A stretch of DNA of 64,000 bases from Gordionus sp. m RMFG-2023 (taxonomy: Eukaryota; Nematomorpha; Gordioida; Chordodea; Parachordodidae), in contig NC_088779.1 in the NCBI RefSeq assembly GCF_954871325.1, forward strand, positions 6,822,846 through 6,886,845, given 5' to 3'. Of the stretch, positions 56,701 through 64,000 are shown piece after piece. The notes beneath the pieces are model-generated. The model did no database searches. It saw only the letters and a program-made list of their open reading frames with translations, and was not told where the DNA came from. The position numbers were made by a program, and so were the translations under genes. Each line of letters opens with the position of its first letter. Positions within the stretch are counted from its first letter, which is position 1.

Positions 56701-59700
56701 ATTTGTTTATTTTGAAATTGGATATCTTGCTGAGATCCACTTATTAAATTGTTAACATATTGCTGGATTTAATTTTATAAGGTTGGGTGGCAACATGATG
56801 ATACAAAGGATATTGATTGTGTTTTGTACATTTAAATAAAATGTTTGGATGACAATTTTATATTAGTCAACAGTTTTTGGTATAAATAAGGGTAAATTGT
56901 AAAGATTGGTAAGAATGATAGAATTGATAATGTAGAGTGTTTTGTTGGGAATAATATAAAAGAATTAAATTTTTTGTATCATTAATCTACAATTAAATTT
57001 TGATATATTGGAATTGTATAGAATTCATTGATGCAAAATTATGAAAGAGGACTGAATATTTTGGATGATAAAATCATTTTTATGTCAGGTTGTGGTATTG
57101 GCAGTGGTTGTAGTGTTGGCGTGGTTGGTGTTGGCAGTGGTTGTAGTGTTGGCAGTGGTTGTGTAGTGTTGGCAGTGGTTGTTGTGTTGGCAGTGGTTAT
57201 AGTGTTGGCAGTGATTGTAGTGTTGGCAGTGGTTGTAGTGTTGGCAGTAGTTGTAGTTTTATCGTTAGATTAATCAGGCGTAGCTTACTATGTACTTTTA
57301 GGATTTTATGTGCTTTTCTCTTCTCAGATGTGAAAATGGATTATGCTTATCCAAATCTTCCTCTTCCCCAATTTTAAGCAAGGTTCACAATAAATATAAT
57401 CAGGCATTATTGTGCTTTTCTTATTTTCATTCTTCAAAATAAGATTTCCAAAGTAACTCCATACATAACTTGATTTATGATTAGTAGAGAGAGTTATTAT
57501 TTCATAATTAAATATAGAGTAGTTTAAAACATGCAAGTCCATAAAAATATATGTATTGTTTGTAGAAATGAAATGATGTAGGAATGAATGTAAATGATTC
57601 GCCATCGCTTCCGGCCAATTACACATTCCTACCACTAATCGCCACGACTCTAACATCGTTCGGCTCTCACGCCCTTGCCTTCTTTAAAGAGCTGGGGAAA
57701 CGGATCTCTACTAGGACCGAAGATCCCAACGAGGGTTACTACCTACGCCAAAGATTAGCCCTCAATATAATAAAATCCAATTACCTCAGCTTCATATTCT
57801 CAATGACTGATACCCCCTAATTACTTACAATTTATATCTAAATTTTATTCATTTTTATAAATTAAATATTAGTTTTATTTTTTTTAAATGCAATATAAAA
57901 TATAGTATATGCTCAAAATATTATTACCATTTTTATGAATATTAGTTTTATTTTTATAAATGCAAAAAATATAGTATATGCTCAAAATATCCATTTTTAT
58001 AAATAACAGTTTTATAATTTTTATAAATTCAATATAATATTCTCAAAATATTAGCTTTTTTCATGTATTTTTTAAATAATAAGCGATAATACTCGCTGAA
58101 AAATATGGTAAAATACCTCATGGGTGAATTTTTGTATATACCAGGTCGAATATAATTTTAAAAAATTCCGAGCCGGGCCTGAAATTTTTTTTAAAAAATA
58201 TCCGGGCCAGGCCTTAAATTTTTAAATCCGGGTTGGGCCGTAAAAAATTTTTACAATATAATTTATTTAATAAATAATTAAAAGAACTAAAATTATTTGT
58301 TGTAATGTTTAAATTTTACACTATTTTTTGTTAAATTATCTGCAAGAAAAAAAAGATTTTAAAATATCTAACAAATTACATTCAACTAGTGTTGTTAAGT
58401 AACTCAATTTAGCCATTTTTTAAAAGCAGTTTTAGCCATTATAAATTACTCAAGGTTATTTATTTTGTAGATGCTTACATAGTATTTTGGCAAAATTATT
58501 TAGTCCTTTTTAAAAATTGGCAAATTGTAGCTGTTTAACAACATGTTCACCCATAAACATAGCAAATATTTTATATTAACTTAAAGAATGAAAAAAAAAT
58601 ACACTTAATCATTTATTAATGTTAATTGGGGTAATATAAAATATTGATAGTTTTAGATGGTAAAAATTTGATACAAATATTGAATTGGTTTTTTTAGTAA
58701 TATATGAAAATATCGGATTGTTGAAAAATTTGTGAATTGGCACATCCCTTAACACAAATTTTAGCCATGAAAAGACCCTTTCTACAGAAACTTGTGTTGA
58801 GGGAACCACCAGTATTATAAGAGCAAGATTATATAATTCTGGATATTCAAAAATTTTTGATTCCTAAATATAAACTGAACTGGTTTAACCTTTTTTTATA
58901 AAGGTTCTTTTTACTCCTTCAAAAAATAATTATATCGGTTCAGTTATGGTTCGGATATTTAAAACGGTTTATAATGGTTTAGCGGTTCATTACGGTTCAC
59001 TTCGGGTCTTGCATTTTTTATTATATAATAATATTATTTGAACACATTTGTAATATACAAATAATTTAATATATGTATTTATTAATTAAAATATTGGTAT
59101 TTATTTTTGCCTATTTATCATTTTTAAAGAGTGTGAAAAATGCTAAAATTGCAATTCTAACGTGCCCATTTGAACCTCCAAAGCCCAAAACTAAACACAA
59201 GTTGGATATTAGTTCTGTAGAAGATTACAAAAACTTGAGAGATTATGAATGGCAAAAATTTGAAGAGATGATTCAAAAAGTAATAGATTATGTCATAATA
59301 TAAATTATTTTAACATAAAAAACATAGGTCAAGATAACTGGGGCAAATATAGCCTTGTGCCAATGGGGTTTTGATGATGAAGCAAATCATCTGTTACTTA
59401 AAAATAATTTGCCTGCTGTGCGTTGGGTTGGTGGCCCTGAAATTGAAGTTATTTTAGTTGTTTACAATTTCTCTAGGAAAGAAATAATTTTTTAAAAATA
59501 TATTTTAGATATGCAAATGTAAAATAATAATATATAGATACTTTTTACCAAGGAAAAAATGATATTTGAATGAATTTAAATTAATGTATTATATTTTTAT
59601 AAGTAATGTATTATAAACTGAAATTTTTTTGAAGAAAGGAAATGATACCATGTTTTTTTAAAGGAGAAATGTGCTAGCCTTTTTAAAATTAAGGAAAAAT

Positions 59701-61137
59701 GTGTTACATTTTTTTAAACAACTGATAGTCATTTTTTAAACTTTTCTATAATGTATTAAATTGCTTTTTTAACTTTTCTATAGTGTATTAAATTGCAACT
59801 ACTGTTGTTAAATTACTCGATTTTTAGAAAGGGTTAACTCAATATTTAATCCAGTAATATCACACAAACCTGAAGATTTTGCTTAAAGATGGTAAACCTT
59901 AAAATTTGCGGTTGCCAAATCTGTCAAATTCAATCAATTGATGAGATATCTGAGAAAAATAACAAATATTGAAAAAAAAGAAAAAACGATATAAATAAAT
60001 GTGATCACAATGCTGCTTATTTATTGGGTCCACAATATCAAGGGGAGAATATTATTAGTAGTGAATTTAATGAAGTATATGATATAATACAAGAATTAGT
60101 CATTGTACAAGGTGGTGATAATCAAAATATTTTAAGTGATTTCAAAATTAAAAGCAACAATGATTTTATATTTTTAAAGAAATATTAATTTATTTTGTTT
60201 TTTTTAGATATTATTAAAATATAATTGTTATATTATGATAATGAAAAATATAGAGTGGAAAAAAAGAAAAAAAAACATTAATTTTAAATTATTATTAAAT
60301 TATACTATTACATTTAAATTTGGTTAATTGGAATATACTTAAAAATTAATAAATCACATAATAATCTTAAAAATAACAAAAATTATATTTTAATTGTTGA
60401 GAAATAGAAATCTGAAGAAAAAGAATTCTCAATTTCACCCATATCAGGAGATTTAGAGAATAAAACTAGAACTCTTTTTCTATCCAAAACTGGTGCTAAT
60501 ACAAAAAATTATTTTAACAATTAATCCATAAAAGATCTTGATATTTTTTTTAGTTGATAGCAATAGCCACAGGGGGAAGAATAGTGCCCCGTTTTTCCGA
60601 ATTGACCACCGAAAAGTTGGGCCATGCTGACATTGTGCGAGAATTAAATTTTGGAACTGTCAATGATAGCATGCTAGTTGTAGAAGGCTGCAAAAATTCT
60701 AGGGCCGTGACTATTTTGATTCGTGGTGGAAATAAGATGGTAACTTATTATCATATTTATCTTTCACACTTTCTTTTCCTTTCATTCATTTTCATCTTCT
60801 TCAAAATATTCCTTCATTAACCAAATTGTTTTATATTAACATTTAGAAAAACCTTATATTGTTAATTACATGTTAAAAAGGGATATAAATTTGATAAAAT
60901 TCAACTAATCCATAACAAATAACTATTACAAATATACTTTTTTTCGAAATTATGAAGGCAAAAACTTAATTATTCCCTTTTCGAACTATTGATACATAGA
61001 TTGTAGAAGAAGCAAAGAGGAGTTTACATGATGCATTGTGTGTCATACGCAACTTGATCAAAGATGACAGGGTCGTTTATGGGGGTGGTTCAAGCGAAAT
61101 TGCCTGCAGTCTCTGTGTGCGAAAACATGCTGATAAA
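50722..61137 (+). CDS. CCT5: T-complex protein 1 subunit epsilon (CCT5), exons 1-8, 3' end off the window
   Basis: Subunit of the eight-membered cytosolic TCP-1 ring, the ATP-driven chaperonin that folds actin, tubulin and others. Exons: 50722-50820, 50870-51095, 51143-51341, 51383-51575, 59130-59279, 59328-59447, 60554-60739, 61000-61137. All are GT-AG and in phase, 437 codons of about 540. It starts [13 protein letters not shown] (human MGTLAFDEYGRP). ATP-site motifs [19 protein letters not shown] and GDGTTSVV are intact. Epsilon-specific text includes [50 protein letters not shown] and [12 protein letters not shown]. Exon 8 has [12 protein letters not shown] where relatives have GGGAAEI. 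The remaining exons (from about CPTLEQ on) are not in the window; intron 8 is occupied by a piggyBac. Intron 4 is 7.55 kb of nested transposons while introns 1-3 are about 40-50 bases. Confidence 0.96.
52305..52565 (+). pseudogene. hAT transposase N-terminus with BED zinc finger
   Basis: From ATG at 52305 the frame reads into [20 protein letters not shown] and, after one stop codon, [10 protein letters not shown]. This is a BED finger: aromatic residues, C-x2-C, then H-x4-H. It is the N-terminal counterpart of the C-terminal fragment found in the 32040-34026 copy. Confidence 0.82.
52944..53197. repeat. 254-bp inverted repeat, left arm (LINE 3' end)
   Basis: Begins GAATAAAATTTAGATATAAA and is matched by the reverse complement of 57597-57850 over 254 bases with two differences that I can see. 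It comprises the LINE 3' untranslated region and the last codons of its ORF. Confidence 0.93.
53103..55898 (-). CDS. LINE polyprotein: zinc finger, reverse transcriptase, restriction-like endonuclease
   Basis: 931 codons. Residues 15-40 form a C-x2-C-x14-H-x6-C finger. The reverse transcriptase spans about 285-545: [22 protein letters not shown] (first catalytic Asp at 417), [13 protein letters not shown] (468-480) and WYIDDG (501-506, second and third Asp; YIDD rather than the common YADD or FADD). Near the C-terminus, C796-x2-C799-x9-H809-x3-C813 followed by RHS, then GKRPDG (853-858) and LTWDFSC (870-876), is the PD-(D/E)XK restriction-like endonuclease of RLE LINEs, similar to proteins annotated in corals and molluscs. 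The ORF ends at FFK-TAG; in the inverted 3' copy the equivalent codon is GAG and the frame runs on for 44 more residues, so this copy is probably truncated at its C-terminus. Confidence 0.92.
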   Translation of the reverse strand: MSLPDLSTASTKSNCPLCNKLVKVTKLGLLPSHRNQKIKCPQSGFPILSPAIPRTLNAFSALALAQPIVTIPTLTDVPTSPIVPTSTAENALTFNPTDSTDVEIFLVTPKPFVISRIPKGARLQVAKHLSKNLTSLINNYSSIKHWLDTLSFAFTTLQVPDPASKKSLTQQIKDATIYPLPINHFSTSFKGDDTDKNKNHKNDLLTKAKLISKKLDNLNVKSAIRLATSDNKLAPYDQTTYQALLLKHHPHDLKDEIPSYPEAPLIATTFTSSEVRKAILSFKRDSSPGVDGFRPIFLQDLTAPYITQQCDVLEKITQLINRMLAGGLPPAIIPLLYGAKLIALHKPNKDIRPIAIGTTWRRLTAKLVVSRILFTVSNHLCPNQLGVNVKGGCEVSLHMTRMYLQTDPSDDILIKIDFSNAFNSLKRTAFLNPILTLYPEYSQFIFDCYASPSHLQFGDRLIPSSSGIQQGDPLGSFLFSLGINSLIQSINDQCKLNLHNWYIDDGILGGSPSEVMKAVEIIKSSESSLGLRINQDKSEYCPLGIIDLNYDPMFNHTPLNFLTHLGSPVGKDESFVKFFADTLLEISLMRGTLSRLPAHQAFFLLKNYLLIPKILYTLRSSRIFQYDVNLAAHELEIKHLTEDILNLKFGDLSWLQATLPTKSGGIGIRSPSLLSVSAFISSRLSCEPIIHALTKHPDPLLPQAIDLWKSLSLVDPPSSTLQKDWDKPLVSNSVAYLKSRSQPEDHSLLFSISADSGYEFLEAFPSRNLDQLLSNDELRHAIGLRLDCDKVIPYHCILCQTPVNSKGRHSLHCKRCRGRFIRHSKCNDTIARALKSAGIPSTLEPTGLYNSDGKRPDGSTMIPWKRGKFLTWDFSCIDPLAPSNINRDALVDAETNKLAKYSPSLPANYTFLPLIATTLTSFGSHALAFFK
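56153..57290. repeat. LINE 5' region: two direct 500-bp units with 18-bp arrays
   Basis: Unit 1 (56153-56690) and unit 2 (56811-57290) share TTGATTGTGTTTTG, ATAAATAAGGGTAAATTG and GATGCAAAATTATGAAAGAG. Unit 2 lacks about 90 bases present in unit 1. Each ends in an array of GGTTGTAGTGTTGGCAGT, at 56520-56645 and 57090-57255. On the LINE-sense strand this lies just upstream of the ORF, where some LINEs carry tandem promoter monomers. Confidence 0.88.
57310..57596 (-). pseudogene. hAT transposase fragment beside the LINE 5' end
   Basis: On the minus strand [15 protein letters not shown] is followed by [11 protein letters not shown] and [11 protein letters not shown]: an aromatic pair and C-x2-C like the start of a BED finger. 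The first motif also occurs in the hAT at 43443-45580. The piece lies between the LINE 5' arrays and the inverted LINE 3' copy. Confidence 0.65.
57597..57850 (+). mobile_element. Inverted copy of the LINE 3' end (right arm)
   Basis: Plus-strand, 254 bp. The open frame at 57600-57820 reads [20 protein letters not shown], then ELGKRI and a further 40 residues to TDTP and TAA. It therefore shows the intact C-terminus that the long copy lacks. It is 5'-truncated and in opposite orientation to the long copy. Confidence 0.93.
58255..58757 (-). mobile_element. Truncated hAT of the CCGATCCGATA family with internal MITE
   Basis: Reverse complement of the 44665-45422 family: its terminus at about 58755 reads inward AAGGGATGTGCCAATTCAC, then AAATTTTTCAAC. 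The MITE at 58387-58543 sits where the MITE sits in the 44665 copy. The other end is replaced by the GGCCCGG hAT at 58255. Confidence 0.78.
58752..58870 (-). pseudogene. hAT transposase C-terminal fragment, interrupted by another hAT
   Basis: Minus strand: [20 protein letters not shown], then [15 protein letters not shown], the hAT dimerisation signature (YPxLxxLAxxxLxxPxxxxxxERxFS). The match ends where the CCGATCCGATA-family terminus begins, so that element inserted into this older transposase gene. Confidence 0.75.
59448..60553 (+). other. CCT5 intron 6
   Basis: 1.1 kb. A partial MITE (left end TACTGTTGTTAAATTACTCG) starts at 59801. Near 60005-60130 a GATCACAATGCTGCTTATTT stretch and its surroundings look slightly exon-like but do not fit CCT5. 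Otherwise nothing. Confidence 0.4.
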
Positions 61138-62080
61138 GTATACTGAGTTGCCTTTTATATTTGAAATTAAGTGATATTATTATTTTTATTTTATTCCTTG
61201 AATTCCAATGCCCATCACCCAACAAAAAATCTATACGCTTATTATAAAGTCCTCTAATAGACAATAACATTAAATTTTAAAAGTTGGGAGGGAGAGTTGT
61301 CCTCATATAAATACCACAAGCATGCCTATCAAAAATTTGAATTTTCGAAAAAATGAGCATTAGTTTAAACCAAAGACCATAATAATTATAATTAGATCTG
61401 TGTGCTGACGAAGTTATTGGTGGTTGGCTCGAATTTCAAAAATCTAATGGGTGGCCAGTAGCGCACCTATTTTTAGCAATCGCATTGGCGATGTAAATTG
61501 GTGTTATAAATTTTTTATGACGTATATTTTTTTAATTGCTAACTAATTTTTAAGAAAAATTAAATTATACACTATAGATATCTCGGTATATTTTTAGATC
61601 CTTATTGAAAAACTCGTAAATTCAAAATTAATTTTATAATTATCATATAAAAATAAAATTGTTTAAATTTTCTGGACATATTAATAATCTTATTGAATTC
61701 AACATTAACCTATCAGTAGAGAAAACTTTTTCATGCTAGTTGCTGGGACATAATATTTTTTTTAGCTAATATAGATAAACTAGGGAGTGGGTAATATTCC
61801 ATACCAAATCGATAACTTTTCGGCCCGACCTTTTTAATTTCGATAAAATTTTTTAAGCTGAGAGAATATCATTTGAAAGCATCAAATCCAAAATTTTAGC
61901 CTCCTAGTACTCATAGTTCCAGAGATATCAATGGTCAAAAGTGCCAAGCCTTTTTTCAAAAAATAAAAAATAATGATTTTAAAAATATAAATTATATGTC
62001 ATTTTGTAACTCTATTAAAGGCCTTTTATTAATTATTAAGGATTTTTTTGAAATAATATTGTTGCGGTTTTTATTTACGT
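61138..62080 (+). other. Start of CCT5 intron 8
   Basis: AT-rich. No match to the expected next CCT5 residues (CPTLEQYAMRAFA). Text from about 61785 may be the left end of the piggyBac that follows, but no TTAA-bounded terminus could be fixed. Confidence 0.4.
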
Positions 62081-62380
62081 TATAAATTTTAAACATAAAA
62101 ATTCTAGGTGTTTCGCTTTCCAAATTTTTTTGAATTTAATATTTTCTTATTCTCTAACCTTATATCTATTCATAAAATGGCTGTCCCAAGTTTAAATTTT
62201 TTTATGAATAAATATAAAGTTAGAAAATATGAATATTAAATTCAAAAAAAATTGGAAAGCGAGAAACACCTGGAATTTTTATGTTTAAAATATAACGTAA
62301 ATAAAAACCTCAACAATATTATTTCAAAAAAATCCTTAATATTTAATAAAAGGCCTTTAATAGAGTTATAAAATGACATA
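61998..62380. repeat. Palindrome: two 150-bp arms with a 70-bp centre
   Basis: The stretch 61998-62152 (GTCATTTTGTAACTCTATTA, CGGTTTTTATTTACGTTATA) is repeated in inverse at 62225-62380 with few differences. The right arm is the C-terminal coding region of the piggyBac transposase, so its end was duplicated in inverse orientation. Confidence 0.88.
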
Positions 62381-63620
62381 TTATATAATGAAAGTAAAGA
62401 ATCCATAAGATCTACACCTCCCATTGATTTATTACAAACTTTAACAATGTTTGGACATTTTATCATTATTTTATCCTTTTTTTTCTATCATATCTTTCGC
62501 AATCGATAAGAGGATGTGCACCTACAAAAGTGCTCAATAGGTCACAGCACGATTGTCGTGCCACTTCACTGAATTTAACTCAACCCCGTTTATTATTGTT
62601 TTTTTTTAAACAAAAAATCCTCGCCCTTTTTTTCAACTCCTTATCTGTTGGGAAGTTGATATTTGGTAGTCGATTACCTCTGACCGTGGCCGCGCAAAAT
62701 ATCCCTCTTTGAGCGAGTACGACTTGCAAATTTGGTGAACAAAACCAGTTATCAAAAAATAATTTATAATTAATTTGCTGTGGTATATAAGAAATTAAAC
62801 GTAGCACAGCATTGCCACTTGCTCCAACAACAGGCAATCCTTCCGCTGGTAGTATTTTCCCAGAGTATACTTCAAAATTATGGAGAAGGCCATCATCTCC
62901 GCATAGTAGGAAGACTTTATAGCCCCATTTTTTGGGCTTTTGGGGGTTATATTGCTTTAATCTGCTCATCCCTTTGTATGGAATTATTTGCTCATCTACG
63001 AAAATATTTTCCCCTATCGATAAAGATTTTAGTATATTATTGGTTATAGTTATCAAGGGTCTAATTTTATGAAGTGGGTCATGGCCCTCACTTCCAAGTG
63101 GAATAAATTTGTCATTATCATTTATATGAATGAATGATTTGATTTGTTCCCAGCAATTTAGGGTCATGACATCAGCCACCTTGGCCTGTCTTGTATTGGT
63201 GGCCCAGTAGAGACGTGCTCTGGGAAGTAAAATAATTGACATGTAAAAAATAATTCCTATAAATTTTTCTAATTCATCTATCGATAAATTCAAAGGTTTG
63301 TTGGAATTGCATTGAATTGCATATTTGATTCGTAAACAATTAGAGGTAATAAATCAGTGAGATATGTATTATAATAATCCATTGGTTTTTTTACTTTATC
63401 AACCGTTGGGTTTTCTCCTTTCCACTTTGGAATAACTAACGGTAAATTAGTTAAAACCCTGTATTGCATACTGTGTATCTCAAGCCACATACCACAAATT
63501 ATATAATAAATATTTTATAAATAAATTTTAAATCAATTGCATGGTGTGTATTTGAAGCCATATTCTATATCTTCGATTGGAATTTTAATTTGGGCCACGT
63601 GATCTATTATTTATTTTTAA
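62242..63620 (-). pseudogene. piggyBac transposase, broken
   Basis: Minus-strand pieces in order: NPTVDKVKKPMDYYNTYLTD (63290-63490); FIGIIFYMSIILLPRARLYW, FVDEQIIPYKGMSRLKQYNP, KPKKWGYKVF, LFFDNWFCSP and ATVRGNRLP (62580-63293); WHDNRAV near 62545; MGGVDLMDSLLSLYN (62242-62466). These give all three catalytic Asp motifs of piggyBac (VDE, FDN, GGVD). Frame breaks fall at about 62550-62580 and around 63290. The C-terminal Cys-rich finger is not seen. It lies antisense in CCT5 intron 8. Confidence 0.9.
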
Positions 63621-63905
63621 TTTCGCATTTTATTAAACCCTATTTTTAAAAATGGCTATTTTTTTATAAAATTTTTCTTCTCAATTTTCTACACATCGTA
63701 AAAGGATAAATAATATATTTGACAAATTTCAAAACATTAAAATTAGATAAATAAAAGGTAAAAATTAATGTTTATGAAATTATTTTATATATATTTATTA
63801 TTTTTGATAATTATATTTTGTAATAATCATACGTTGCTTTAAAGACACATTATGCAAATAAGGTATTTTATTTGAGTTTTATATTTTTAGAATTATGAAT
63901 TGTGG

Positions 63906-64000
63906 TACCATACCTAATGATAGTGAAGATTCAAATTTAAGTGAATCGTCTGATGAGGAGTTTCTGTCAACCCAAAATAATGATTTAGGTATATTTAAAA
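63906..64000 (+). other. Possible start of an acidic ORF at the window edge
   Basis: After TTTTAG, ATG opens MNCGTIPNDSEDSNLSESSD and stays open to the end of the window. Ser/Asp-rich N-termini like this occur in piggyBac transposases and in many nuclear proteins. Too short to assign. Confidence 0.3.

Larger units (their letters stand above)
52944..57300 (-). mobile_element. RLE-type non-LTR retrotransposon (LINE), nearly whole
   Basis: Oriented on the minus strand with its 3' end at 52944. It has one long ORF (53103-55898), a 3' tail without a poly-A run, and a 5' region (55899 to about 57300) made of two direct copies of a 500-bp unit each with an array of 18-bp repeats. There are no LTRs. 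The GC content of the coding part is clearly above that of the host DNA. Near identity to the inverted 3' copy at 57597-57850 indicates recent activity. Confidence 0.88.
51800..58254 (+). mobile_element. GGCCCGG-family hAT, internally deleted and split by a LINE
   Basis: The left part, 51800-52943, starts CAGAGACCTGCAGG like the right end of the 32040-34026 copy (so it is reversed), then GGGCCGGGCC repeats, then a short coding start. The right part, 57851-58254, matches the opposite end of that copy (TATAGTATATGCTCAAAATA blocks and CCGGGC repeats) but stops about 80 bases short of its terminus. The catalytic part of the transposase is absent. The LINE occupies 52944-57850. Confidence 0.85.
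51576..59129 (+). other. CCT5 intron 4, a nest of transposons
   Basis: Between two strongly conserved exons. Reading inward from both sides: hAT coding fragment (58752-58870), a hAT of the CCGATCCGATA family broken at 58255 (58255-58757, with a MITE inside), a GGCCCGG hAT (51800-52943 and 57851-58254), and within that a LINE of about 4.4 kb with an inverted 3' copy. About 58880-59010 adds GGTTCGG-type hAT text. The order shows several rounds of insertion into earlier insertions. Confidence 0.85.

Noticed and set aside
56455-57377. Plus-strand frames of [12 protein letters not shown] repeats
   Set aside because: They are only the translation of the 18-bp array GGTTGTAGTGTTGGCAGT in the LINE 5' region; the composition follows from the repeat.
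1-64000. CRISPR arrays, bacterial operons, ribosome-binding sites, rRNA genes
   Set aside because: None seen; the genes have spliceosomal introns and the repeats are transposon ends, tandem duplications or foldbacks.

Overview
The window is AT-rich eukaryotic DNA, probably from an animal or a close unicellular relative. The reasons are intron-split genes, a trithorax/MLL-type histone methyltransferase with PHD, extended PHD, FYRN, FYRC and SET parts, an animal-like N-acetylglutamate synthase, a TCP-1 (CCT) chaperonin gene, and a dense load of hAT, piggyBac, Tc1-like and RLE-type LINE elements. The species cannot be named from sequence alone.

Three host genes lie on the + strand. (1) 4365-17773: the 3' part of a trithorax/MLL-like H3K4 methyltransferase, 16 exons, whose joined phases give one open frame of 1176 residues to a TAA stop; its 5' end is outside the window or not recognised. 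(2) 25540-48375: a complete N-acetylglutamate synthase (NAGS) gene, 13 exons, 519 codons plus stop, with a probable mitochondrial presequence. (3) 50722-61137: the first 8 exons (437 codons) of CCT5, the epsilon subunit of the cytosolic chaperonin; the last 100 or so codons should lie beyond the right edge.

Almost everything else is mobile DNA, much of it inside introns. 1-4364: an internally damaged hAT with perfect 8-bp target duplication (558-2642) and a GC-richer island of unknown nature. 6215-9399: a large MLL intron with a non-autonomous hAT. 17774-25539: intergenic, with a 2.5-kb element with about 125-bp terminal inverted repeats, a tRNA-like SINE fragment, a possible LINE remnant and a Tc1-like remnant. 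NAGS introns hold a GGCCCGG-rich hAT (32040-34026), a piggyBac remnant, a foldback with a zinc-knuckle gag-like fragment, and a hAT (43443-45580) carrying another hAT inside it. CCT5 intron 4 (51576-59129) is a nest: at least three hAT families, a MITE and a nearly intact RLE-type LINE whose 3' end is repeated, inverted, at the far side. CCT5 intron 8 holds a second piggyBac.

Exons were placed by homology that I recall plus consistency of reading phase across every junction; no search was run. The three genes act in unrelated processes (chromatin, arginine/urea metabolism, protein folding), so no operon-like logic is implied.
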